64,000 nt of DNA from Eunapius fragilis. Lineage: Eukaryota > Porifera > Demospongiae > Spongillida > Spongillidae. The DNA is taken from contig OY811977.1 in NCBI GenBank assembly GCA_963681505.1, positions 7,828,991-7,892,990 of the forward strand, given 5' to 3'. Positions 23,467-34,500 of the stretch are shown here, piece after piece. Under the pieces are notes generated by a model. That model worked only from the letters and a program-made list of their open reading frames with translations. It did not search any database and was not told where the DNA came from. The position numbers were made by a program, and so were the translations under genes. Each line of letters opens with the position of its first letter. Within the stretch, counting starts at the first letter, position 1.

Positions 23467-24383
23467 CCATCCCACTGCCATCAGCCACAGAGAGAGCTTA
23501 ATTTGGATGACACCTCATCTGCCATTGCAGTCACTCACTGTCTTGCTATTCGTGATCCTGAGTACCAGAAGAAAGATGCTGTGTTTAGGTTTACCACCCC
23601 TGATTGGCAGGCCTACCTCATACAGGCCAAGTGAGTCCAGTTTGTGTTCTGGGTACATCCATTATGGCGGGGAATACAACTACATGTACATGTACATGTA
23701 CATGGGCCCATGTGGGCTAGCCATAGACATGTGCACTGGGTGCTAATGTTCATGTTCCATATACATGTGCTGTACATGTATATGTCTGACCTAAACATGT
23801 CTGGTCTAGTTATTGTATTGCCCATCACCACATACATGAACACTGTACATGTATCTGAACATCACATTCTTTTTGCAGCAACATCTCTGAAATGCTTCAG
23901 TGGATTGGAGCCATAAACAAGTCTGCTGCCACGTACTCATCCCCTCCACTGGCAGCGGCTGTTGGATCAGGGTACGTGTTCCCATTGACGGAGCCCATCA
24001 CATGTAATGTGTATGTGTGGAGTGTTTTACTGCCAAGAGAACCAGTAGTGGATCATCCCTTGTACAATAGTATTATTCATAGCAGGCAATTAGGCAATCC
24101 ACATTGATAGTTGTGATAAATCATTTAAACCCCTCTCCTCCCCTGCCACGCCCTCTCGTACGTCCACCTCTGACAACCACATATGTATCTACATTGTGCA
24201 TGAATATGTTGTGTTAACTCCTTAACCTGGATGTATCAATTAATGGTTATATTTCAATAATGCTTTAGATATTGAAGTGTTGTTTTGTATATAAAAGTCC
24301 TTGAACACAACATGATGTACATGTGTAACGTTAACTTTGCTTCTCTTTCAGCGGCGGATCCAGGGGGGGGGCACTCGGGGCAC

Positions 24384-24415
<32 letters not shown>

Positions 24416-26770
24416 CTTCATTTATAAATTCATAACTTTTCGGGCCGCATTTTATAATATAGCTGCACGATTGCGCTGTCTATTGATATCCGCACGCATG
24501 AACTCTACTACTGTACTATATCTCGGGCCCCCCGATACGCGATCATACTCCCCCCCCCGCCCTTCGTATCGGGCCAGAAACCGACAGCACCCCCCCCCCC
24601 CCCGCCCTTCGTATCGGACCAGAAACCGACAGCACCCCCCCCCCCCCCCCCCGCCCCGCCGCTCTCCAGAATCCGACAGCACCCCCCCCCCCCCCCCGCT
24701 CCTCGTATCGGGCCATAAACCGACAGCACCCCCCCCCCCCCCCCCCCCCGCTTTTCGTATCGGGCCAGAAGCCGACCCCACCCCCAGCCACACCCACCAT
24801 CCGTGCCCCCCCCCCCCCCCCCCCAAAACCTGTATCCGCCGCTGTCTTTGCAGTAATGCTCACTTCCACAGACCAACATTTCCTTTGGCTCCTACCAAGA
24901 ACACTCTGGTAAGACGTACAGGTTGATCATAGTGTGAATTGTAGGAGGAGGAGGAGGGGGAAGGGAAGAAGTTGTAAAGTGATGGAAGGGGGGCAATAAT
25001 TAAGTTACATTGTATTTATGCCTGCTTTAAATATGTGTTTGTGTGTAATTATGTACATGTACTTGTACATGTATGATATAAATTGACTTTGTACATGTAC
25101 ACGTAGATGCCAGTGCATTTCTGTGTGGACCTCAAGTGATTGTATGGTACATTTTAGTTGCATGTGTGGATGGGAGGTATCAGATTGAAGCACTCATACA
25201 TGTACAGTGCATACATGTGTATATTCATATTCATTATTTGACCTTTACAGGAGGAGCAAATCAAATGTCATGAATCTAGGGTCAGTTTGCAGTGTACTAA
25301 CACAAGGACAGTGTACATGTACAGAGATATTGCTTGCATGTGTGCAGTGTATAGTTAACCACATGGGATGTGTTTGTATGAACATGTGTAGGCATTTTCA
25401 GTTCATTTCACTCATTTGAACATGTATATAACAGGACACCTCGTATGTGTGGTCTTTTCATGGCTCATACAGTAGAAGGGACCATGCACAGGTGGAATAA
25501 AATAGGGAAAGTTAGAGAAAATGCAGAATAATGAAAATACATTGTACATGTGTATATGTACTGTGTAAAGCATTGCTGTATATGTGTTTTCGTTTTGCCA
25601 CATGCCATATTGGTATGCCGTATTGGTATTTGTGTGCACCTACCTTCATACGTGTGCTCTGACCTGATAACAGGTAGCCTCACTAGAGAAAGAACTACAG
25701 GAGCTGGAAAGCTACAAACCTGACAAGAAGAGTCACACGGCTATGCAGGTGACCAGCGTACTGCTAAACCTGCACAGTTCATATATCTGCATGTTTTTAT
25801 CCTTCTTGCACAATGTGCACTTATTAGAGTATGTGTGCATGTATGTTGTGTACACAGTAGATGTAGTTGACACATTAATTATTTTCATCCATCGTAGGAT
25901 TGGTTTGATAGATGAGAGTTTGTACAGTTTGAGGTAAGATCTGGAAAATGAAGTTTTGTATTGAGATGTTTGAATTTAAGTCTTGAATTTTTGTGGAAGC
26001 AAACTTTGCATACATGTACATGTACGTACATGTGCATGAGATTTAGTGATGTTACATTGGTCATATGAGTCCTGGATATCCTGTGTGTGGGCCCCCAGCG
26101 CTGATATCCAAGACACCTACCTGACGGGGTATTATCCTTAGGTCCCTGATATTCACTTGTACTAGTACCTGAGGTTTACTGACCAGGTTGTGTAGATTGT
26201 ATGCTGGCTTTCTTGGGCAGAGGGGATGCATGGGCTTCCCATCATGGTGTGTCTGAAAGTTATCAGGGGGTAGGAATCTTAATACAGCAACAAAGCTCTT
26301 TGATGGGGTTATTTACATGTACATACCCCCCCCCCCTCCCAAAAGTGCACTCCCCAGTGTTCCAGTATGTACACCTAGTAGTCACCAATAGCCCACTTAC
26401 ATGAAAGAGTGTACTGCCCATATGCATGCATACATGTTTGGTTGTGTTGTGACTTACATATCCATGTACATCAGTCTATGTTTCCAGAACTGTTAGGACA
26501 TTACACAACGTATGCTCATGTAAAAATCGTATCGCTCAGATCAACAGATTTAGGATCTACTTAGCTACGTTGACCAACCCGTCGTTTGTGGGTTTCAGTG
26601 CTCCAATACCGAGTGGGCTGGTCCCTTCTCCCAGCATCAGCACGCTTGCCGCTATGGGAACCGGGAACTCCATGTCCTCATCGTCGTCCTTCAGAACTGA
26701 AACACCTCCACCATCGCTGAGTCCAAGAACGGAGCACAGGAAGGTGCCCATCCGACCAATGAAGAAGTAG
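22050..26770 (+). CDS. EFA6/PSD-like gene, PH domain and C terminus, copy A (carries a TGA)
   Basis: Ten exons: 22,050-22,119; 22,436-22,559; 22,961-23,031; 23,485-23,630; 23,879-23,971; 24,854-24,908; 25,251-25,280; 25,674-25,748; 25,898-25,933; 26,540-26,770. All have GT-AG ends and compatible phases. The PH domain is clear: FKEGYIRKKN, 'RGKRQWKAYHAVLKGFMLYF', DAVFRFTTPDWQAYLIQAK and MLQWIGAINKSAATYSSPP. The coiled coil (EEQIKCHES…VASLEKELQELE) and the Ser/Pro-rich tail ending RPMKK-stop follow, as in EFA6/PSD proteins. Those are Arf6 exchange factors; PH binds PI(4,5)P2. The catalytic Sec7 domain, normally just upstream, is not in the window. In exon nine TGA at 25,913-25,915 replaces CGA of copy B, so a product would end about 85 residues early. 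Confidence 0.85.
22337..22423. repeat. (GT)n microsatellite
   Basis: About 85 bases of GT with a few early interruptions, just upstream of the EFA6-like exon at 22,436. Confidence 0.95.
23397..23462. repeat. (GT)n microsatellite
   Basis: About 60 bases of GT ending 22 bases before the PH-domain exon at 23,485, so it occupies the polypyrimidine/branch region of that intron. Confidence 0.95.
24041..24172. mobile_element. small hAT-like MITE, shared by both copies
   Basis: Left end 'cagtagtggatc' and right end (reverse complement) 'cagaggtggacgtacgag' form an imperfect CAGNRGYGGA-type inverted repeat. The copy at 48,626-48,749 occupies the same place, so it inserted before the duplication. A relic at 350-440 looks related. 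Flanks agaac/acaac could be a 5-bp target duplication with one change. Confidence 0.45.
24349..24844. mobile_element. hAT-like non-autonomous element, private to copy A
   Basis: Ends CAGCGGCGGATCC…GGATACAGG/CCGCCGCTG are inverted repeats. The 5-bp direct repeat TCTTT flanks it (24,344-24,348; 24,845-24,849), and copy B shows the uninterrupted site 'ttctctttgcagtaatg' at 48,920-48,936. Inside are C runs of up to about 30 and four or five units with 'cgtatcgggccagaaaccga'. It has no coding capacity; the 100-200-residue frames are Pro/Gly artefacts. It sits five bases upstream of the 3' splice AG of an EFA6-like exon, whose 'tctttgcag' is preserved by the target duplication. Confidence 0.88.
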
Positions 26771-27117
26771 AGTCCCTGCTCTCTTGTGTACATGTGCAGG
26801 GTTCAGTGATAGCAATGCGACTGATATTTGGTATATGTACAGGGTGTATGAATACACATGTGTGTTGTATGTTGTACCGTTCCATCATTGGTCCTGTTGT
26901 TCTTTGTGTGTGCATGTGAGTGTGTGTGTGGTTGTTGTTGGATGATGAGGGTGATCATGTAGTAGTGTATGTTAAGTAATACATGTAGGACTGATCTATT
27001 ATGATGGGTCCATACATATATACTTGTGGTAAGCACTGGATATAATGGGGTCTACACTTCAACCAGTCCCTCCCCCCTTCATACCCCCCTTCATACCAGA
27101 GGGATCTGCCCTTCTTA

Positions 27118-27595
27118 CACTGCAAGAAAAGTATGGTTATCGTAAGTAATCTGGGCTGGAGACTTACAAAAGTTACTCTAAGGGGGCTTGTCCAAACGAG
27201 TTTTGAAAAATTGGCATCATTGTGACGTTAACATATTACCCCCCCCCCCCCCCTTAGCGTCATAGCGTTTTTGTTAGATTAGTAGCATGAAACATTACTC
27301 AATGTGCAGTGTAGTCTGAATAGACGTAACTGCTGCCACTGGAGTCAACGCTGCAGCTAACTAGATGTTCCGTATTATAAAACAATACTTGCGGACAATA
27401 AAATTTTTCTTAACGTCACAGCCCCCCCCCCCACCCCACCTGACAAGCTCCCTAAATCCAGTACAACTCTGCAACAACTACATACATTCATAGATCTAGT
27501 TGTGCAGACTTATACTAGATTTAGGGTAACTTTTGTGAGTTTATCCCAAGTCTAGATACACTGTAACTTAGGATAACCATACTTTTCTTGCAGTG
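27118..27595. mobile_element. CACTG-ended (EnSpm/CMC-type) MITE, private to copy A
   Basis: Inverted ends 'cactgcaagaaaagtatggt' match for about 25 bases (left 27,118; right ending 27,595), and TTA is duplicated on both sides (27,115-27,117; 27,596-27,598). CACTR termini with 3-bp duplications typify CACTA/EnSpm elements. Copy B lacks it: 51,140-51,165 reads from the upstream to the downstream flank without a break. The interior has two C runs (27,239-27,253; 27,421-27,432) and a second, inner inverted repeat (gggcttgtc…gacaagctcc). It is non-coding. Confidence 0.88.
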
Positions 27596-27599
27596 TTAC

Positions 27600-27790
27600 C
27601 TGTGGGAATTATCCCTCCCCCTTCATACTAGTGAGACTGGTCCCTCCTCCTTCATACCAGTCTGGCCCCTCCCCCTTCATACTAGTGGACTGGCCCCTCC
27701 CCCTTCATACTAGTGACACTGGTCCCTCCTTCATACCAGTCTGGCCCCTCCCCCTTCATACCAGTGGGACAGGTCCCTCCCCCTTCATGT
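27600..27790. repeat. 'actggcccctcccccttcat' minisatellite
   Basis: About seven units of roughly 25-28 bases with ccagt/ctagtg variants. Copy B retains only about two units (51,175-51,240), so the array changed length after duplication. Confidence 0.8.
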
Positions 27791-27799
27791 GATATCAAT

Positions 27800-28018
27800 G
27801 CCTAGTGTTGGATGAAACAGCCCAACACTACGACAGTCCCCTCCTCCTCCCCCCAAACCAATGATGTGGGACAACTCTTGGACACACCCACCTAGCTTCC
27901 TGGCAGGAGTGGGTGACCCTATATCATCCACACCATTGTGCTCAATGTTCTCCTTCATGGCCTCGAAGGCATTAGTGCTGAGGGCATTGGCCACAATGGA
28001 CGCAGCTTTGAAAGGTCT
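27800..28018 (-). CDS. conserved exon of an unrecognised gene, copy A
   Basis: Minus-strand frame 'PFKAASIVANALSTNAFEAM' continuing KENIEHNGVDDI and 'PARKLGGCVQELSHIIGLGG', with an acceptor-like 'aattattttag' just upstream at about 28,020. The same frame is open in copy B (59,600-59,806) with about eight residue changes, several conservative (I/V, D/E), which suggests past constraint. I do not recognise the family and cannot find another exon. Confidence 0.4.
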
Positions 28019-28523
28019 AAAATAATTATATACAGATAAGTATGTATGGATCTTCAAATACTGATCCTCCGTGAGATGAATGCTTTGAGTTGTCTTGCAT
28101 CAAAGTGAGGATATAATTAAGTTGGTCATACATTTTGCTGACAGGTGGCATGCATGAGACTTTGAGCAGTTTACCTTGGACATACAGTGGCTAGGAGAAT
28201 TGTATTTTTAAACTTGGGATAATGTGAAAACCACTATCAGATGGACACACGCATACACAAACACTAGCTATGGTAGTGAATTTGTGTATTTGTTGTATAA
28301 GTTTCTGCCTGATCTCAACACACCCATACCGTTGGGCCACGCCCATCTACGGACGGCAATAAAACGTAATTATGGTACAGAAGAATTAAGAAGAGAAAGA
28401 AAATAAAAAGCCTTATTGGGCAATGCGGATCCAGAAGATGGCCGCCGTATAACTTCCTCACAATTGGTTACATGGTAACAGCTCAACCAAGCTGGACGTC
28501 GGCTTTCATTCTAATCCAAAGTG

Positions 28524-28595
28524 ATGGGTGCTTCGCATGGGCCCAAGTCGCGCGGTCGCATCGCTGATGCACCGGTCCCCGCAGTGCGGCAAAAG
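28524..28595 (+). CDS. first exon of ankyrin-Roc gene (copy A)
   Basis: ATG GGT GCT TCG starts 24 codons (MGASHGPKSRGRIADAP…RQK) that end in phase 0 at 'gtacgt', the phase needed for exon 29,867. A second ATG 13 bases downstream is in the wrong frame, so this ATG is the usable one. The CG-rich composition of this exon contrasts with its AT-rich surroundings. Confidence 0.75.
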
Positions 28596-31500
28596 GTACG
28601 TATCTAGCTAGGGATTAGGGACTGGTTTACCGTTACCCTGGATGTTAACCTCTCCCCTCGCGTCAGGAACTTTTACGGGACAAATTTTTACATATGTAAT
28701 CATATCAGAACTGCATGTACATGTAATCAGCGCGTATACGCACGTACCAATTATAACGTCTCTCGGTCAAATGTAGGGCCGTAGCCTCCAACCCGGTTGT
28801 ACGGTTTTAACTGGACCATCCCCACCCCACCCCCCCCCCCCCCCGCCACGAAAAAAAACAAATATCAGCTCACAAAAAAGTGCTATCTGTATATGTGCTC
28901 ATACGTCAGTTGCCTGCTACATGGAACTGCGCCGTAGAGCTTCGAGCTTCGCCTGGGAAGCCTCCCCCCTGCTGATTATATCCTGCCGGACATCACTACA
29001 ACCGAACCCCTTTGTATAGTGTGGCTACGGCCCTGAAATGCCATATACGATTTGCTTCTCGACTTTTTATTGTTGGCGAGAAATCACAGGTAGTACTAAG
29101 TTCAGGTGTAGTTTAAGTGGTGATCTTTTATTTAGAGCCACCTCAGCCTCTTGCTTAGGGAATCCTAACCATCCATCTAACAGCTGAGCCTGTGTTGTTT
29201 AGCTTGCTACGTCCAAGGCCCATTTGGTTGAGCAAGGCCATATGATTACCACTTAAACTACACTCATGCCAAGGCTGATAGTAGAATGAATCGCTTATGA
29301 TGATGGTTTTAGCACATGCCCCAATGGACTGTCGTTACCATGACATATCGTGACCTCTGTAGTATTTTGTTGCTAGGCAACTGTGCATTAGTGTCTGTGG
29401 CACACACTGTTCACTGATAACAAGCTGTGTCCAAAGTGATGCATGCATGTTGTCAGGATAAAGAGTGTGACCCTGAGGAGAATGGGATGGAGATCCCCTG
29501 GGAAGGAGGTGGCCCTGCATGTGATTGCGGGGGACACATATTGACTGCTGTGGGTAAAATGGATGCTAGAAATGGATGTATGCTCTTAGGTTGTTAGTAA
29601 GTTCACAAACTGCTGTCGACTAGTATACCTTCATACATGTACCCTGCTGCTATTGGAGGGCAGAGTGTGGTGGCTGAGAGATGAGTGGAAGAGAAAGTTG
29701 TATACAGAATGGGTAGTTGATTGTCACTGGGTATTTGGGAGGATGGTGAGGACAACTGGGGAATGGTTTTTTGGTGGAGGTAGGTTTTTTGGTAGTAGTT
29801 ATTATTTAAAGGGAACCTACATGTGTTTGCATTATTGTATGTTCACCCATGTTGACATCACTGTAGGAACTGGAAGTGCAGCTACTAGATGCAGCAAGAC
29901 ATGGCAGGACTGAGGAGGTGATCAGGCTGCTTGATGGAGGGGTTAACGTTGATGCTACTAATGAGGTGAGACAGCAGATATTTCATTGGCATGGGGGTGA
30001 AGTCTACCCTGGAACAACAAGGGTGGTCACCTAGGCAACCAGGGTACCAGCACCTGTGGGTGAAGGTACCATCATAGTGTGAACAGGAGGCATAGTTAAA
30101 ACACTTGCATGGATTGGCTGTTCCTTGGATAGACTGGATTGTGCCAGTGCCCTGGGATGTGGGGCCCTGCTGGGGTTTGTACCAGGCTGCTTGGAGGCCT
30201 GTGCAATAAGGTACAATATGTGTGCATGTGTGTGTGATGGTGGGTAGGGAGGTGACCTCACTCGTCCCCAGACATCCGTGTGGTGATGTGATGTTTGAGA
30301 TGTGTGCTTGGTGTAGGGGGTGGAGCATGTTGGTTAGGTGTGGCACATGTACATGTATGTGAGGTGTGACCTGTGCTGGTATGGGGGTCAGGTTACATGT
30401 ACATGTCATGTGACTGGTACATGTAGTCACCCATATGTGCAATGCACACTTACATGAGTGTGGGAATCAGTGACACCAACACCATATTTAATACTCCTGA
30501 GCAGTCTGGGGACCAGACCTTGTTGGGTGGTTAAACAGTTAGCGCTGAAATGGTAGAGTGGAGCCATAGAAGCTTTCTTGGATGAAGGTACATGTCCGAG
30601 TGGGAGCCGGAGACATGAGTGTCACACACACACACACACTCACTCACACACACACTCACACACACATACACACTCACAAACAAAGAAATGTTATCCTTTG
30701 ACATGTTCTCATGTGTGGTGATGTGATGTTTTGTGGTGGTTAAACAGTTAGCGCTCAAATTCAATAAATAAATGTTATCCTCTGACATCTGACATTTGCA
30801 TATACTTTTTCTAACACCTGTGGTAGTGACATTCCTGGTACACCCTGTGATATGACCTTTGCCTTACAGAATGGTGAGACCCCACTGTACTATGCATCAG
30901 CATTTGGCCATTTGGAGTGCATGAAAGTGCTGTTGGATCACGGTGCCCTCCCTAATCATCAGGATAAGGTGAGTGCATGATGAGACCAGTGTTATCCTCT
31001 GACATGTTCTCATGTGTGGTGATGTGATGTTTTGTGGTGGTTAAACAGTTAGCGCTCAAATTCAGGACTTACCTAGATGGACCCTAAGTAATGAGGGTGC
31101 CATGTGTGAAGGTACAGTCCAAGTGGGGGCAGGAGGCATGTTTGCTAAGTCAGGCTTATGAGTGGTGCACACACACATACATGTACGTACACACATGATG
31201 CCTTGTTGCATTTGCTGGATTGTGAACTGCACACGTGTATGATAAGGTGTGATAGTACATGTAGGTTGGAAGGTGACCTCACTCCTCCCCAGACTTCCAT
31301 TGCTTCTCATTTGCATATACTTTTCCTAACACTAACATTCCTGGTACACCCTGTGATATGACCTTTGCCTTACAGGATGGTAAGACCCCACTGCTCTATG
31401 TATCGGCATGTGGCCATTTGGAGTGCATGAAAGTGCTGTTGGATCACGGTGCCTTCCCTAATCATCAGGATAAGGTGAGTGCATGATGAGACCAGTGTTA

Positions 31501-34500
31501 TCCTTTGACATGTTCTCATGTGTGGTGATGTGATGTGTGTGATGTGTGTTTGGTGTAGGGGTGGAGCATGTTGGTTAGATGGTGCACATGTACATGTACA
31601 TGTATACAGTATGTATGTGAGGTGTGACCAGTGCTGGTATGGGGGGTCTGGGTACATGTTATGTGGATAGACCCACAAAATTTCCATTGTTTTCACATTG
31701 CAGGTGCATGTATGCATAACCCTGTGTTAGAGACATTTCTATGGTGATACGACATTTTCCTTACAGAGTGGAAATACCCCGCTAATGGCTGCTTTAGAAA
31801 CTGGCCATGTCAATTGTGTGAAAGTGCTTGTAGAAAGGGGAGCTCAAGCTAAAGAATCGGATACGGTGGGTGTGACCTACATATATATGCAAACCATTTC
31901 ACATACATTGTATGAAGCTTGTAGGAATGCATTCTCCATACTTTACCTGACTTGAGTAATATCAGTTTAGTTCAATCTCCTGAACTAATGGCATGTGTTG
32001 GAAACATGTACATGTACATGTACATTTGGGACCATACACTGTAACACCATCTCTGTGTGTATTGTGGACTCTAATTCCATGCATACCTGTAACTGTGAAT
32101 ACCTTCTTTGTGTATATGCTCTTTAACTGAAGTGGTATGTGTACTGCAGGAGGAGCTAAAGGAAGCAGTTAGAAATGGCTGGGCAGAAGAAGCGGTGAGA
32201 TTATATCAACTTGCTATGGATAATGATAAGGTGAGGTCACTGAACTTCTGTCATCTTAACGTTTAGTCCAGATGGTTGGCTATTTCTATGTGGAGAGTGT
32301 ACATCTTGTATATACATGTAATAGGATTGCTATTGCCCTCATGACGGTGGGGTGTAATTAGAACACAGCGGAAATACATGTACATGAATTACTTGTACAG
32401 TATATTACAGGTGAAAGTCATGTGTTCGTATACTGGATGTACCGTATCCTTGCAATTAGAAGCAGTGGTTTTTAATCTGTACAAGGAATGCATTTTGAAT
32501 ACTGGTATTCAAAACGTCCTACATGTAGCAAGCGTTAATTTTATCCAAATGTTCTCATGGGAAGGATATGGTATATGTTTGTCTGTGCATCATGAGGTGT
32601 GCATTTAATGGAATAGTTTATAATGCACGTACATTAAATGCCCTGAATATCATCTAACTTCTGTTAGTGCATGATAATATTGCCATTGATCAACACATTA
32701 AGGAACATACCTACATGCACTTATAACACATACATGTATAGTGGCAGATGACAGATTTGGTAACCCAGGGTGAGGGCACATGGTGTGGGAGGGGTTCCCT
32801 CTCACTGCAGCTAGGGAGTATGGGGGAGTGCTGTAATCCCTCTCTATAGATGTCCTGTATGGAGCCCCAGAAGATTAACAGTTTTGGTGTTTCGGCATTA
32901 AAAATCCAAAAGTGAACTGCATGTAATGGTGCACACGGCTCATTTGTAAGGTGGTTAACACATGAGTGGATGCTTTTCAGGACAAAGCAATTAATTTCCT
33001 CACACAGATGGATACCAAAGCTAACGGTTTCTACATTTTCAGAAGAATGTAGTTAATTTTCCTGAAAAGCAGATGTGCTAATAACGTTATAAATCAGCCG
33101 GGCATAAGTCATGTTTAGCTTCCGCCATGATGGACGTGACTTGAGCATTTGACCCCACCATTCCTAAAGGCTGAACCTAACTTGGCCCACCTTGAACTAC
33201 ACTCTAGGTATACAGCCTCAAACAAGGCATACAGCCTCCAACCAATATGCCTGGTTCTAGCCTCTACGCCTAATTTAAGTCGGGTGTAATTAGGTTCAAC
33301 CGTTATGGATGCATGGTATGGTCACAGGGCCCAGTTGATAACCCAAGTTACATGTATGTGAATCTATGCAATGGTTATGAACAATGATAAGGACGTTAAA
33401 CTTATGCTACAAGCTGTTGCCATACTAAGCAGAGGTGGGTGTAAGGCATGGGTTCATTGTGCCCCCCCCCCCTCCCCCCATGGTTTCTCTATTGACATGA
33501 TGATGAGGTTGAGATACACTGTACAATGTACACATGTTCATGTATCCCATTGGTATAAATCCTTTCAATACACCATGGGGGGGGGGGGGGGGGGGGGGGC
33601 ACGTGCCCCCCTCCTCCTCCTCCCCCCTCTCCCTAGATCCACCACTGAAATCCTAGGGGGTCCCTGCAAAATACCTAATTTTTCTTCTCATACTGTATAT
33701 GTACATGTATATGTTCCAGTGAGGTATACATAAGCCATACCGTATAGCAGCTACTTTAGTGCCTTATCTGACTATTGGGGGTTCCAACAGCTACCAATGT
33801 AAATCATTACCTACATGTAAGTAGATGTACTGCAATATTGGTACCAAGGTGCTGGTACCTGATAGGGGACATGGGGAGAGGGGGAGTGGCACATGAACCC
33901 CTTGATGATAGTCTGGGCTGTAATTATGTCCACACATTGTATTTACATTTACATGTACATGTATAATGAATGAATCTTGTTACACTAATCAGTAAATGTA
34001 TTGTATGGCAAGTTAACTTGTGAGTATACATGTAGTCATGTGGAATGAACTCTGTTTGGTCCAAATAAATGAAATCAGACAATCTATTGTATTGCAAGTA
34101 AGTTGTGATGTTTCCTTTTATTACTGTTCACATGCCCCTACTTCAGACACCAGAAAAGATGCTTTTAGAAGCAGCAACAGGTGGCAGGACTAAAAGAATC
34201 ATTGAATTGCTTGATGCACGGGTTAACATTAACACTACTGATGAGGTAGGTAAGACTGTTTATTCATCTACATTGTACCTCGAACGTTGTCATGAGTGAT
34301 ATCAGGTAACCTTGGAGTACCAAAGGCCCAGGGTTCTAAATACAGCCAGCACCAGTTATGGTAGTGATGCATGGTACATGTACATTGTTACATAAAGCTG
34401 GTGTGTTGTGGTGTAGTTAGGGATATCATCTCTGTGCAAGCTGTATTTATTTAACCCTGAAGTGTAATGAACTACATGTACCACAGATGTACTTTGGAGA

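Larger units (their letters stand above)
23594..29970 (+). repeat. segmental duplication, copy A
   Basis: From mid PH-domain exon to just past ankyrin exon 2, this 6.4-kb block is repeated in the same orientation at 48,182-62,098. Identity is high through exons and introns. Two insertions (24,349-24,844; 27,118-27,595) are private to this copy. Confidence 0.95.

Noticed and set aside
24285..24926. 213-residue Pro-rich frame and Gly-rich frames opposite
   Set aside because: They span C runs and internal repeats of a non-coding transposon.
33430..33650. another hAT-like element ending 'ctagatccaccactg'
   Set aside because: The right end resembles the family but I could not find a matching left end or target duplication; noted only in the intron entry.
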